Positions 1 through 12,262 of a stretch of 64,000 bases of DNA are shown here, piece by piece; within the stretch, counting starts at the first letter, position 1, and each line of letters begins with the position of its first letter. The translations under genes were made by a program, and so were the position numbers. This stretch comes from Apostichopus japonicus (Eukaryota; Echinodermata; Holothuroidea; Aspidochirotida; Stichopodidae), in the NCBI RefSeq assembly GCF_037975245.1, contig NC_092574.1, forward strand, positions 27,076,713 through 27,140,712. The letters run 5' to 3'. Below the pieces are notes generated by a model, which saw nothing but the letters and a program-made list of their open reading frames with translations, did not search any database and was not told the DNA's origin.

Positions 1-627
1 TTAACGACTTCCCCAATAATTATAACCAATATGGAAGGGTAATAATACGGCGAATGATTATATGACATTGGCATGCGATGTTATAATCGATGCATGCGCA
101 TATGATATGCACATTAACATGTTGAACGCGCGCGAAACGCGCGAACAATTTTGGTTAAATTTTTCGGCCAAGTCGTTACAGCCCGCAAATCAAATTGGGC
201 TCCTACGCCTATGGTCATTAGTTATTATTTTCCCTATATAATCTCTCTTACACGTTAATAAACCGGTCGTTCTTGTTCAGAGTTCGCACTGGAGCGACAT
301 ATCACAACTCACAGAAATGGATGAAATTTTGTGGAACATATTCATCAGAGCCAAAAGAGCTTGCGCTGATATGTGTTTATGTTAGAGGGCGATATTACTA
401 AACTTATTTTACGTCGTCATAGTTACCCATGGACTACACTATAAACAATGAAAGTACATACAACAGTACTGTGTGGTTGAACGGCGAACGTACAGTTGAT
501 GATGATTTAAATTGATATCGCGCATATTATAGTTCTGAAAGAGTAGCACTAGAAGTATCAAATATATCTGGATTTCTGAATAGGAGCTTGTTACGTTGCC
601 AAATCTATCCATTAAAGTTTGAGAATA
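1..627. other. Upstream flank of the CCDC169-like gene
   Basis: No coding exon is seen here. The stretch probably holds the promoter and 5' UTR of the plus-strand gene whose ATG is at 628. A GC-rich patch at about 125-145 contains repeated CGCGCGAA, which includes an E2F-like GCGCGAAA on one strand. A TATATAA string lies at 235-241. Neither has been shown to function; both are weak motif calls. Confidence 0.3.
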
Positions 628-3600
628 ATGGCTAACAAAAGGCCTTTCGAGCAGACTGACGAGGAAAGAGACTTAGATAGACTGCAAGCCGAACTGGCAC
701 AAGAAAAGCAAATGAAGTAAGTGATGCTTTAATAAAAAGCATATGAAGGATACTGCTACTACTAGTAGCATGGTGGGCTCATAATTGACGCACTTAAGGA
801 TTTGATCAACGATATATATCTATCAAGGAAAAATCCAAATCACTCGACTGTTGTGTTTTTCATATGTGTAGTTCCTCAGAAATGTTATGATCTCAAAATA
901 TTTAAGGTTCTGTGCTTATGCACCGTACAATTGAGCAGAATTTGACCACAAAATGTCTGCCGTGTCAAGTTCTTTCATACCCCTAAATTGACACATTCGT
1001 TGTAATGCTAACTGTAGTGTAGGCCTTAGTATACATCCATTGACTTTAGATGCTGTTTGCTATGCTCTGAGCCTCTAAGCTCAGACTGCAGTGTTATCAT
1101 ATTGAGGTAATGTTGGTTATTTTTAGGGAGTAAGATTTCCAAATGACCAAACAATGTGTAAAACTGGTGGGAGGGTGTTAAAAGCTCAAAAAATACCACA
1201 ATTTGGTCAGCAAATAGCTGAAATAGATTCAAACTCATGAAATATGTCATTCTGCTTGACTGCAAAAAGTTTAGGTGGCCTGCTGTATCATTGCTAGTAA
1301 TAATTGAAGGTGCATCAATTACGGGGGTGCGTCAATTATGAAGCCTTTACTATACTAGTAGTATACTATCATAAGTCGAGGCTAGGACTAGATGCCTAGC
1401 CTAACTTCTGCTCAGCCCACACCACAGGCCCTCAATGGGTAGTTTACCCAATATTGCAGCTTAAATTAACTGCCCTTTGCCATATTAGCATTGCCATCAA
1501 ATGGACTATTGTCTAATTTGAATTTTGATCTTTTAACTTTCTTTTTTTCAGAGAAATGCTTAACCAATCAATTCAAGACTTGCAGTTAACCATTGCTGAG
1601 TTGGAACAGAGATACAACAGTGTAATCGATGAGGGTGAGATGTAGTCAATGCATACTGTAATACCTCTGGCCTCTCCCCCACCCCCATCACCCTTTGCCC
1701 TGGTAAGATACCCTCCAACACTGGCTTCTCCCCCACCCCATCACCCTTATTCCCTAAGATCCCCTCCAACACTGGCTTCTCCCCCACCTGGCCCATCATC
1801 CTTGTGCCCTGGTTTTCCATCCAACACCATCTCCCCTTCCCCAGCCTATGTGCTGTAATGTATAGTCACAATATTTCATCATAAAATTATTAATATCATG
1901 AACCTGCAACCTTGTTAATTACCAAAGATATCTTAAAGCTAATAACTGTATGAACAGCACTTTCCACATATATGAAACTGCAGTTATACTTTACTACCCA
2001 TTAAAGGCATTGAAGACTGGCCCAAACCTAGTGCCGCGCTCTGAAAAAGTTAACTTTCCGTTGCTTGTAAATGTTGTTTTCTTCTTGTCGTTACAAAATA
2101 AAGACAGTAATGAAGCGTGATACCTTGTTATCTTTTATCTAGACCTGAGATGTCCACGCTGCTATGTACGGTGTGTTGTGGGTATTGACCGTAGCTGTAT
2201 GTTTTGACTGAACACTAGTGTCTAATTACTGACGGTAGCAACCTGTGTGTGTATTTTCTGGGATTGATGGTGGTGTCTAACACTTCTGTTACACCTCATT
2301 TGAAACTAGGTCAGATTACCGGCATGAGACGTGTTTTTGTGCGAGAGTCTTCATACCCTTCAATGTGCATGTTGCAACATATCAAATAGCCAGACAACAT
2401 TTTTGTTTCATTTTGTTTATTGTATTTTTGTTTTGTTTATTGTATATTATGTTTTCCTTTGTAATGCTATTGTCATAACACTTTACTGAGCTATAAATTA
2501 GTAAAACCAGCTGCTGTATTCAATCCAGTTTAAATCTCACTTGTGTATTCTTTGTTATGATGCAAACAGTTGAAACTCTGTATTGTTGTAATCTTTCTTC
2601 TTTAACCCTAAGACCAACAGATCATAACTATTAACAGGTGGTTAGACCTTGAGTGTAGCATAAATGTTTTGGACATGTGACATAGGCCAGAAAAAGGAAA
2701 GGAATTCTCATTAATTAGAAACATATATTTTAGGGAAATCTTTGGTTTGATGTTACAAATGGCACATTGTAGATAAGACCAAAGACAAGGTTGATGGGAG
2801 CTTCAAAAGGACTACATACAGTACTGTAGCTGAAAAGTCATTGTCTAGAAAAAACATGGTGTTCAATAAAGCTTGTAAGGGAAGATTGAAGGAATAGAAT
2901 GCGTATCATCTGTTTTAGTATGCACTATCCATACGGTACAATTATTTATTGTGAGCGTGTCAATATCTTGACAGACAGAAGATATAAATAAGAAAGAAGT
3001 CACATGATTGTTTTAAGTGGTTCCTAATTTGTGCAAGTGTTACACTTCTTCTATTGACTGATTTTTTTATTTTTTTGAATATTATATTAGAATCCAACTA
3101 CCTTACTTTCAAGCACAAGAAATCCCTTTTTTTTACTTCAGGTAATGAGTGGAAAACAAGATTCGAAAATCAGGAGGAATTAAATCAACTTTGGCAGAAG
3201 CAGGTGATCGTTCTTCAGGAACGTCTGGAGAAGTGTAAGGAGAGCGCTAAAGACAACTATGAGAACGAGATGAAGACCTATGATGAGTTGTCTGAGGTAG
3301 GTATAGGTGTAGGTATAGGTGTAGGTATAGGTATAGGAGGTATAGGGTGGCCAGATAGTTCTGCAATTCAGTGCATTGTCCTCAAATCCTGCATTACTGT
3401 ACCTCTCACAGGATACAAACATGTATGCCAGTCAGTATTAATTAGGATTTGAGGCAAAATTAAACAAGTCCACGTCAGGCGCGGCGGAACGGAAAAATTA
3501 TTGGGGGGGCTAATGTGTGGAGACTATCTAAGCGGAGCGCCACCATCGGTTGGCGCGGAGCTTACAAGAAAATTTTGGGTTTTTTTCAAACCCCCAGATG

Positions 3601-6600
3601 GCCGGAAACGGCACTTCCCGAGTGTTTTATGCTGCGAATACCTGACCCTAAAATATGGGTCTCAAGCCTGCAATTTCTCAGATTGCACGTAAAGTCTGTA
3701 AAAACATTGTAATTTGTATATTCCATGGTGTTTTAAGAGAGTAGCTATTACTCGTAGTGTACTCGCAAAGACGTTTTTGAGTGTAGTAAGGGCAGTGGCG
3801 GGGCTAGGCGTATTGTCGGGGGGGCAAGAATGGTCTGTAGGGGCGCTTTCGACACTATCTAAGCGGAGCGCCACCACAGGTTGGCGCGGAGCGTACAGAA
3901 AATTTTTGAGTAAAGATACTCCCGAGATTGCAGGAAATGACCCTTTCCGGGGCCTTGCTAATTTGCAGATAAACAGAGAATAAATAGGTGTCGTCGCCAT
4001 TTTGTCGGAAAATACACCAACAGAATATGACACATGTCAATAGGTATATGAGAGCGCAATAAAATAGTCAAAAATCGCGAATAAGTAAAAAGTAGTGAAA
4101 AGCTGAAAAGGGCGCCAGCAGTCCATTTGAGTCCGTCAGAGGGGGGGGGGGGGCATCCGCCCCTGACTGTATATATGGACGCTCGATCCGCCACTAAGTA
4201 AGGGGATGTTGGAGAACTGGCTGAAATGAGGCAAGTGATTGGCCTAAGACGAAGTTGTGTTACGCTTACCGGTACTCACACTCACTGCTTCCACTTTTCA
4301 CGGGGCGTGAAGACGCGGTTGGGGTGACAATGTGGTCTATAGCCAAGCGACGGGCCGAGGGTCCCCCAGCAATTACTAAAATGATTACACCTATAGAGTA
4401 TACGTGTGCATCGGACAGATCGACAAGTATGCATTGAAAAATGGGCAGATGTACGTTTCGGAGCCTTGGTAAATATTGGGGGGGCTAATCAAGCATTTGC
4501 CCCCTCAACTTTTTTATTGGGGGGGGCTGAGCCCCCCCAAGCCCCCCCGGTTCCGCCGCCACTGGTCCACGTAAACATTCTGAAATCCTGTGGCTATAGG
4601 TCTGCACATTATTAAAACTCTTATTGTACTGTATACAGTATGTACTGTACTGTACAAGTATGCATATAACATTTACCAAGTTCAAACTCAGTACAGTTAA
4701 TAGGATCTGTTTACTTATTGATTCTGTACTTTGCAAGTATTAACATGTAACCTGCTGGGCTTCCAACTAGCTAAGAAACATGGTTCATGACTTTTGCAGC
4801 CCATGTGATCTTGTTAGGGCTTCTGCAGGGGTCAGTTGGGGGCCTGCGAAGATATGGAGGGCCCAGCATGAGAGAATTGGGCAAATAGAGTTGTAGTCTC
4901 ATTTGCATAATATATACAAGAAAAAGGCCGAGCACATTGACTTAATTTTCCATGGGTGCAGCCTGACAAGACATTTGAAGCCCTTGGATGTGTCCTCCAT
5001 TTTGATATAATGTCAGTAAGTGGCCACCCTATGTAGTAGGTATGATCTGTTTAGTATGGTATGGTCGTAATAAGCTTACTATTTGTGTAAACAGGTGCAT
5101 TCTTATTTTAATTAGTTATGATAGTATTGAGACACTGTTGAACAGCTAAACTTATGAACATGTATCTTTGCTTATTTGATTGTGTAGCCTAAATAGCTGA
5201 AATCATCTATACTTAAATTAAAATCGGAAAAGGATACATGAATGTTGCATTTTTTTAAAACAATTAATGAACTGTTTCTACTTCCTTAACGGTGAATATA
5301 TGAATTCAATTATGACTGGATTATCTCTTCTTGCAGACCTTTTTTGTTAAAACTTGTGATTAAAACATAAAACTATCAGAGGAAATACAGAGATTTGTTA
5401 TTTTTCAAGAGAACATCACTCCAAATTTTGCATTAAGACGTTAATGGTTAAAAATCGTCACACTCCATGAAGAAGCATTTTCAAAAAGTTGTTAGGAAGT
5501 GTCCGACATAGGTACAACAAAATCCAAGCCATTTGTACGAGCAGATCCATGCATGCAGTGGCAAGGTGCAAGAAAACAAACTTCCCTGTTCTATTATGTT
5601 GAATAATCTGATTTATAAGGATGACGTGTTATTATTCATTCTTTCAGGCCAGCTTACGGAAACTTGCCAAGCAGCTGGAGAGAGAGAAAGCAAGTTTTAC
5701 CAGTCAGCTGAAGGATTATGAATGGAGACTCGATCAAGAATCAAAGGTAATGTATGAACTGAATCTTGTGGTAAAGTAATAACATTTAAAGTATGTTGGT
5801 GCATCGGAACAAAAATTAAGCCTTATCAGTTCACTGGGGTTTTGGAGAGATGTGCTAATAATATATTTAGCGGTTTGCTTAATTCCACCAATCACAAAAT
5901 GTGATGCTAATAATATACTTAGCCTGGTGTGTGCTTCATTCCACCAATCACTAGATGTGCTGGTAATAATATATTTAGGGGTGTGTGTCATCCCTTCAAT
6001 ATCCACATGTGCTACTATATATTTACGGGTGTGCTTAAGTCCACCAATCACAAAATGTGATGCCAGTAATATACTTTTTTTTCTCTCCTCAGGCTTTTCA
6101 TAAAGCAAATGAAGAAAGAAAAGGTTACATTACAGAACTAAAGCAGGTAAATTGATGTGACCGCTCTCACTGACTCAATCAGTAATGTTGAAATTTGTTG
6201 GATATAAACTCAGCAGACTTGGCCACCTGCTGATACGGAAAGGTATAGTTACTTATAATGTGTCATCAGCCTTGGGGTATGTGCAGTCAATAATTAGCAT
6301 AGTTAGTTCCTTTTCAGGCAGGGTTGTTACAGTCAATAATTAGCATAGTTAGTTCATTTTCAGGCAGGGTTGTTACAGTCAATAATTAGCATAGTTAGTT
6401 CATTTTCAGGCAGGGTTGTTACAGTCAATAATTAGCATAGTTAGTTCATTTTCAGGCAGGGTTGTGGCAGCCAATAATTAGCTAGGTTAGTTCATTTTCA
6501 GGCAGGGTTGTTGCAGTCAATAATTAGTTAAGTTAGTTCATTTTTAGGCAGGGTTGTTACAGTCAATAATTAGCATAGTTAGTTCATTTTCAGGCAAGGT

Positions 6601-8154
6601 TGTTACAGTGAATAATTAGTTAAGTTAGTTCATTTTTAGGCAGGGTTGTTGCAGTCAATAATTAGCATAGTTAGTTCATTTTCAGGCAAGGTTGTTGTAG
6701 TCAATAGTTTGCTTAGTTAATTCATTTTCAGGCAGGGCTGTTACAGTCAATAATTAGCTAGGCTAGCTCATTTTCAGACAAGGTTGTTGCACTTTCAATC
6801 ATGCTGAGATGTACAGTAAGTTGAATATTAGTGCTGTTCAATGTTGACGTGTTTATCAGTATACACTTTCATACAGAACAGTTTTGCAGGTGGTAAACAG
6901 CTTTTTCTCTAGGTTAATGGATTTGGAACAGAATAGTCTCTCAAATTACTATATTCTTCATTTTAGCTAAATTTCTAGAATTGTAGCGATATGAATTCTT
7001 CTAAGCATATTTGATTGTAAAGAAGATGATCAGTATATCTCACAGTAAGTTTACTAAATCTCTCTTTTTTGATACACAGGCTTCTCAGAAGTTAGGCCAC
7101 CTGAAGACTGGCTCTAAGGTTCAGTGGGATACCTACGGCAAAAGTCCAAGAGGATATGCTCCTCCCCAGTCACAAGCATCTAGATCGCTGGATGGAAAGT
7201 AAGTTGAAACAAAAGTAAACTTAGGTCCGAGAGGATATGCATCCACCCCCTCCCTCCCCCCCCCCCCCCCAGTCACAAGCATCTAGATCACTGGATGGAA
7301 AGTAAGTTGAAACAAAAGTAAACTTAGGTTCGAGAGGATATGCATCCACTCCCCTCCCTCCGCCCCCCCCCATAGTCACAAGCATCTAGATCACTGGATG
7401 GAAAGTTAGTTGAAACAAAAGTAGACTTAGGTCCGAGAGGATATGCATCCACCCCCCTCCATCCTCCCCCACCAATCACAAGCATCTAGAATCACTGGAT
7501 GGAAAGTAAGTTGAAACAAAAGTAAACTTAGGTTCGAGAGGATATGCATCCACCCCCCTCCCTCCGCCCCCCCCCCCCCCCATAGTCACAAGCATCTAGA
7601 TCACTGGATGGAAAGTAAGTTGAAACAAAAGTAAACTTATGAGCTAAGTGAAGAGAGAGAGAGAAAGGAAAAGCTACTTTAGTTACCTTTCAGTGTGATA
7701 TGTAATACATTGAGGTAGTTTAGGGGGAACATGGTTTTCAAATTATTTAGAGGGTTTGAAGGAAACACATGAACGGCTTAAAAGATATTTTCATTCAAGC
7801 TGAAGACCTCTCCTCCTCCATTTGGTTATTCTTCATGTACATTGTAGATGGTGGCCTAATGTATGCTTTGCTGCCCCCATCAAACTTAAAAGTTCCTCCT
7901 CGAAACAGATATAACAATGAATCAGGAAAGTCATTGATAATTATCCAATTCCAGCATGAACACAACTCAATGCTGTTCATGGCATCAAAGTGAACTTTGA
8001 GCTTACTTTCCAGGATTCCAGCCGACAAGTTTCATTCTTCTTTCTGCTTCACAGTGTACCTGATAATCATCGAGTGTTGGATCCTCGGAAGGGTCCGATC
8101 AAGAGAACAGCCGCTATGAAGAAATTGCCTAAGTTGGACTACCACTCCAGCTGA
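628..8154 (+). CDS. CCDC169: CCDC169-like coiled-coil protein, 7 coding exons, 232 aa
   Basis: Exons: 628-716, 1552-1634, 3142-3296, 5648-5746, 6093-6146, 7080-7198 and 8055-8154 (stop TGA 8152-8154). All introns are GT-AG and the phases (2,1,0,0,0,2) join to one frame of 232 codons. The protein starts MANKRPFEQTDEERD and is mostly charged, heptad-like helix. Stretches matching vertebrate CCDC169 as I recall it are NEWKTRFENQEELNQ (exon 3), LAKQLEREKASFTSQLKDY followed by a DQESKAFHKANEERKGYI segment (exons 4-5), and the basic C-terminus RKGPIKRTAAMKKLPKL. Human CCDC169 is about 214 aa, so the length fits. Its molecular function is not established; an intracellular coiled-coil protein is all the sequence supports. 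The start is the first ATG of the open frame in exon 1; there could be further 5' UTR exons. AATAAA occurs at 8784-8789. Introns 3, 5 and 6 carry transposons or satellites annotated separately. Confidence 0.85.
1635..3141 (+). other. Intron 2 of the CCDC169-like gene
   Basis: Runs from donor GTGAGAT to an acceptor preceded by a T-rich tract. It holds a C-rich low-complexity block at about 1672-1850 with repeats of CTCCAACACTGGCTTCTCCC. No exon or RNA gene is seen. Confidence 0.6.
3294..3345 (+). repeat. 12-bp GTAGGTATAGGT minisatellite beginning at the exon 3 donor
   Basis: Directly at the exon 3 junction (GAG at 3294-3296) the intron starts GTAGGTATAGGT and repeats this 12-mer with small variation to about 3345. 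Each unit contains potential GT donors, and the period is a multiple of three. The frame stays open through the array until 3452, so a downstream donor would add Val-Gly-Ile-Gly repeats without a frameshift. Confidence 0.8.
3476..4564. mobile_element. hAT-type non-autonomous element (MITE), 1089 bp, in intron 3
   Basis: Flanked by a perfect 8-bp target-site duplication GTCCACGT (3468-3475 and 4565-4572). The termini are inverted: left CAGGCGCGGCGGAAC, right complement CAGTGGCGGCGGAAC. An 8-bp duplication and CAGTGGCGG-type ends are typical of the hAT superfamily. G-runs and C-runs sit just inside the ends (GGGGGGGCT). No transposase reading frame is visible, so it is non-autonomous. A second hAT-type element lies inside it (3793-4196). 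Confidence 0.88.
3793..4196. mobile_element. Nested hAT-type MITE, 404 bp
   Basis: Inserted inside the larger element at 3476-4564. It is flanked by a perfect 8-bp duplication AGTAAGGG (3785-3792 and 4197-4204). Termini are CAGTGGCGGGGCTAG on the left and, in complement, TAGTGGCGGATCGAG on the right. It shares with its host the internal motif CTAAGCGGAGCGCCACCA and a following TTGGCGCGGAGC, so the two belong to related families. No coding capacity is seen. Confidence 0.85.
4573..5647 (+). other. Remainder of intron 3 of the CCDC169-like gene
   Basis: AT-rich intron sequence up to the acceptor CTTTCAG at 5641-5647. No exon, RNA gene or clear repeat is seen. Confidence 0.55.
5850..6062 (+). 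repeat. Tandem repeat in intron 4, about 4 diverged copies
   Basis: Units of roughly 50-65 bp share AATAATATA(T/C)TTAG and CACCAATCACAAAATGTGAT. The array ends about 30 bp before the exon 5 acceptor (exon 5 starts at 6093). The accidental open frames through it on both strands are repeat artefacts. Confidence 0.75.
6290..6790 (+). repeat. 46-bp minisatellite in intron 5, about 10 copies
   Basis: The unit begins AGTCAATAATTAGCATAGTT, continues AGTTCATTTTCAGGCAGGGT and ends TGTTAC. Early copies are nearly identical and later ones are more diverged. Each copy contains TTTTCAGG, which resembles a splice acceptor. Confidence 0.9.
7140..7640 (+). repeat. About 103-bp minisatellite duplicating the end of exon 6 and its donor
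   Basis: The last ~57 bp of exon 6 (from AGTCCAAGAGGATATGC to CTGGATGGAAA) plus the donor GTAAGTTGAAAC recur four more times downstream. Donor-like sites lie at 7199 (real), 7302, 7405, 7506 and 7615. All read GTAAGT except 7405, which reads GTTAGT. Variable C-runs separate the copies. In frame, reading past the true donor meets AAG TAA at once, so use of any decoy would truncate the protein. Confidence 0.92.
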
Positions 8155-11100
8155 ACAATTGTGATGTAACCATGGTTGGTTTCAGTATTTACACAACTCA
8201 TAAATATATGTCTATAAATCTTTTGTGCTCTTGACTTAAGGTCTGCTGTCAAGCACCTTGATCTTTTTAGTTGATAAGGTTACATATAATATTATTGCAG
8301 AGTAGCAACAGTTTTACCTTGGGTGATTCTATGTAGGCAACTACTGCCCCTCCACCCCCACACCCTCCCCACACACAAACACCTTATCTCTCCAACAAAA
8401 AAACTGAAGATATCTTCCTGGTAGCCAGCTTGTCCCTTCCAATGGAAGGTAGTTGGGATGGGGGGGGGGAGGGGTTGGTCCTCACAATCATCTGAAAATT
8501 GTACCTTATGGTTAGGGACTGTTGAAGAAGAATGTGCCATTGCAATATTAAAGTGTTGTTGTATAGTACTCTTTTTGGTTTTCTGAAAGGGAAAATTATG
8601 GTCACTCCCTTCCCTGACCTTGAAAAATTGTCAGGGGGACCGCGGATTGCAAAGTCCGCAATGACTATACTGCGGATCGCAAAGTTAGTTATTACGGATA
8701 GATAGTGAATTAATCAGGTCACACATCCCTCATTACCTTTTCATACTGTAGTTTTGAAAAGTCATTTAGTCTGCCCTTTTCAGAATAAACCACTTTTAGC
8801 ATTGGACACATCTATAACCTTGAAGTCATGCACCACACTCCTAAGTAAGGTGATGCTATTTCAAAAACAAGTTTGTTTGTTAAGATTGGACTTGTTATTA
8901 GAAATGTTTCTGTCACATGTATTGTTTTGTGTTATGAACACCATATTTGGTAACTGGCTAGTCCTATTGTTATAAAATGTCACTGTACTCTTAAATGGCA
9001 GTATGTGTTATTTCTAAGTGCCTTATTTTCCAGATGTTATTCAGAATGTTATTATAGCATATTATATATATATACAATTATATTATATATGTACAACCCA
9101 AAACAATATGTGTTTGTTGTTAAATAGTACTCTCAAAGCTAACAGTGATTATTTCATTGAATATCATTCCTTCTTTTATATAATATTTATTTCAATCTTT
9201 ATCTGACTGATGTAACATGTGATACCACAGTGGTTTATGCCAGATAGGTACAGTAATTGGGGTTAATTTACCAAAAACAAGGTAAAACAATAAGGGCATA
9301 AAACAATGTACATTTTGATCTTCACTTTCAAGATGTGTAAGTAGCACAAATAATTGCAGAATGAGACCTTTATTTGAAGAAGTTTGTTGATGTTGCTTGT
9401 TTAGATCTTAAAACAGCTCTTTGAGGTCGTTCAGCAATTTTAACAAAAACTGAAGGAGTATTTCTCAAAGTAAGATTGTTCAAACTAAGACACCTGCCTA
9501 GATTTTTCCACCAGTTGGTGTTTAATCAGCAGGTACTTATTCAACTTAACTCAGTCATCAAAAATTAATTATCTGCATGACACAATTTTCAAATTGTTGA
9601 CTTTTAGTTCATTCTTTGTAATTAGCCTTGACTAGTCAAGCTAAATAACTTTAACGTGCTAGATTGTATTATACAAAATGAACTGGAAATGTTGCTATTG
9701 AGCAAAGACATTCCTTCAGTAGGAGTAGGCTAAAATATTGAGTAAACCCAGATGGCCTTAATGTTTATTTAATTCTGACTGGTTGGACTCTACTAGAGGA
9801 TTTTATGTGGTATAAATAAAGCACAGAAGTGAAACATCCAGTGAAGTGTACTTTTAATAAGTTTGGTATAAAGATCCAATATTCAAGCAATGAGGGTTTA
9901 ACTAGGTCATGGTAATAATGCCAAATATTTAAAACAATATCACTGGGTTTGAGTTATGTTTTGTACTGTTAAGGAATTTAATATCCATATTTAAGAGTCT
10001 GTCATTGTGCAATAAAACAAAGATCTATATTTACTTTCATTAAATTTTCATATCCTTTACAATGTATGTTTGAATTGTATGTTTGTCTAATAAACATGTC
10101 AAAGAAAACTTAATCCTCAAGTTAGTTTTCGAACTTTTTGTCATATTTTGTGCAAATCTATGAATAAATTAAGCCTCCACTAACATAGATGAGCTATCTG
10201 TCAATTAGCTTGAACTTACCATGAAACTATACAAATTAACTAATGCCTAGGTATGCTGCATGTGAGGTACAAGTCAGTGATAACTGTGCTGTTTGTGAGG
10301 CACTAGTCATGTCTGTATGCTGTTTGTGAGGTAATAGTCAGGTGCAACTATGCTGTGTTTGAGGCACTATGCATTTCTAACTATGTTTTTGAGGTAATAG
10401 TCAGGTGCAACTATGCTGTGTTTGAGGCACTATGCATTTCTAACTATGATGTTTGTGAGGTAATAGTCAGGTGCAACTATGCTATGTTTGAGGCACTATG
10501 CATTTCTATGTTTGAGAGGTAATAGCCAGGTGTAACTGCTATTTGCAATGTATAGTCAGGTCAAACTTGTTTGTGAGGTACCAGTCATACCTTACTATGC
10601 TGTTTGTGAGGTACTAGTCTGGCCAAACTATAAAGACTTCTAAATTTACATTCCAAGAGAATAAATGATTGATACTTAATTGATACCCCAGTATTAATAC
10701 TGTTGACTAAGTCGGTTACTATGTGATCGGGTGTCCCAGATTTCCGGGGACAATCCCCAATTTCATGGACCCTCCCCGGATTAGACGTTTCCCAGGAATT
10801 AAACCCAGATTTCATGTTCTGTCACTGATTATTCCCAAATTTATCAAAAGGCTCAGAATAATGTGACATTGAAACAGAAATGTCCATTTCTAGAGATTGT
10901 ATTACAAAAACATGGGCATTTGACCATCATTCTTGAAACATAGCACCACCAAACATAGAGTTCTGAAAATCCTACCCATCCCATAAACTGTGTAGTGTAG
11001 ATACTATCCCTAATAAGTTGATACCATAATAGGGGTCACTACTCACTATCATGCACCCGGAATTTAAGAAAAATATAGATCTATAAATGGAGCACAGTAC

Positions 11101-12262
11101 CTGTAATCCTACTTGGTGTCAATGGAATTCCATTCTGGCAGTGAACAGAACAGTAAGCAATTAGGATGTTGATAGTGTGCTGTGCCCAAGGCTCGCTCAT
11201 ACAAGATGGAGGGGGGGGGGGGGTGGAGGGGGTTGGCTAGAGATTGTTCATTCAAGGTGGGGGAGGGGGGGAGGTAGGGCACTACAACATCACATTCTTA
11301 ATCATGGATGAGTGTTCCATCACATCTTCATTCTGAGAGAGTTGTATGACTCCCCTGGCAGAGCACAGAACTAGTTTTCCTTAGGTCCCACTCTTACCAG
11401 TACTTCTCTTTCAAACTTTGTTTGCAATTTCTCTTGCTTACCATCTATTCAACAAATGGATGCAGAGATAAACATGAGCTGAATTGGATAAAGCCTTGCA
11501 GGATAAGCCCTCATTTGTTCACCAAGACTATCAAGCACAGATCTTGTAAACAGCACACAACATAATTTATTTTCTGGAAGGTAGATATGGAAGGTATTCC
11601 ACTAACATGTTTGACACAGTTTGTGTTGAAAGCAGAGAGTATAGGGAACAGCAAAATATCTTTTCACTTTATTTTCCATTACAATACACAATAAATGCAT
11701 TGATATATTCTGCAGCTATGAAAGCCAAAACTGGGAGAGATAATAAGTGACTCTGGCAGGTAATCTTGGTACGAACATCAACAGGAGCTCAACCACTGTT
11801 TTTGTTAAATGGGAGGGGGGAAGTAGATTGCCATAGGGAAGAGTCCCCCTATTTATTTCAAATGTAATTTACTAACTGGGATTTACCCAAGAAAACATTT
11901 CATAGGTTTCTGATTTAAACATCATCTTCATAATCTTCGAAAATTTGACACATTCATCCCTAACTATGTTTACTGATCTTTCTTACCAAGAGAATACATA
12001 TTTATACCAGAGCCGATGAACATATATTTTGTACAACGTATCCAGTGCTTCCAATAAATTTCAAACGCATATATTTTCGTCTTTGAGGAGTAAACTGAAG
12101 TCCTTTGGTTCCATCCTGCACACAGCTGCCTTCAACTAAGGTTGTACAAAGTCAATTCTCAGATTAATATCAGTGAATTGGAACTTGCTCTTTATTTCTC
12201 CAATAGCAATTTCTTTGTACCATCTCTTCCACAGCAAAAGTTCATAATTTCTTCCTGAAAGT
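8155..12262. other. Intergenic: 3' flank of CCDC169-like gene to 3' flank of NDUFC2-like gene
   Basis: The two flanking genes converge here. I see no coding exon that can be supported. Contents: possible poly(A) signals for the plus gene (AATAAA at 8784-8789), a TA-rich patch near 9058-9090, a tandem repeat at 10240-10620, and G-rich runs near 11210-11275. The AATAAA for the minus-strand NDUFC2-like gene is read from 12196 to 12191. Confidence 0.55.
10240..10620 (+). repeat. Degenerate tandem repeat, about 33-bp half units
   Basis: Alternating half units built on GCTGTTTGTGAGGTAATAGT and on GTTTGAGGCACTATGCATTT give a higher-order period of about 66 bp. There are roughly six composite copies, decaying at both ends. 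Confidence 0.75.

Noticed and set aside
3501-4194. Several 60-123 codon open frames
   Set aside because: They are inside the nested hAT MITEs; the repeated GCGGAGCGCC segments create them by chance.
6290-6790. Possible CRISPR-like array (46-bp regular repeats)
   Set aside because: The repeats are head-to-tail with no unique spacers and lie in a eukaryotic intron.
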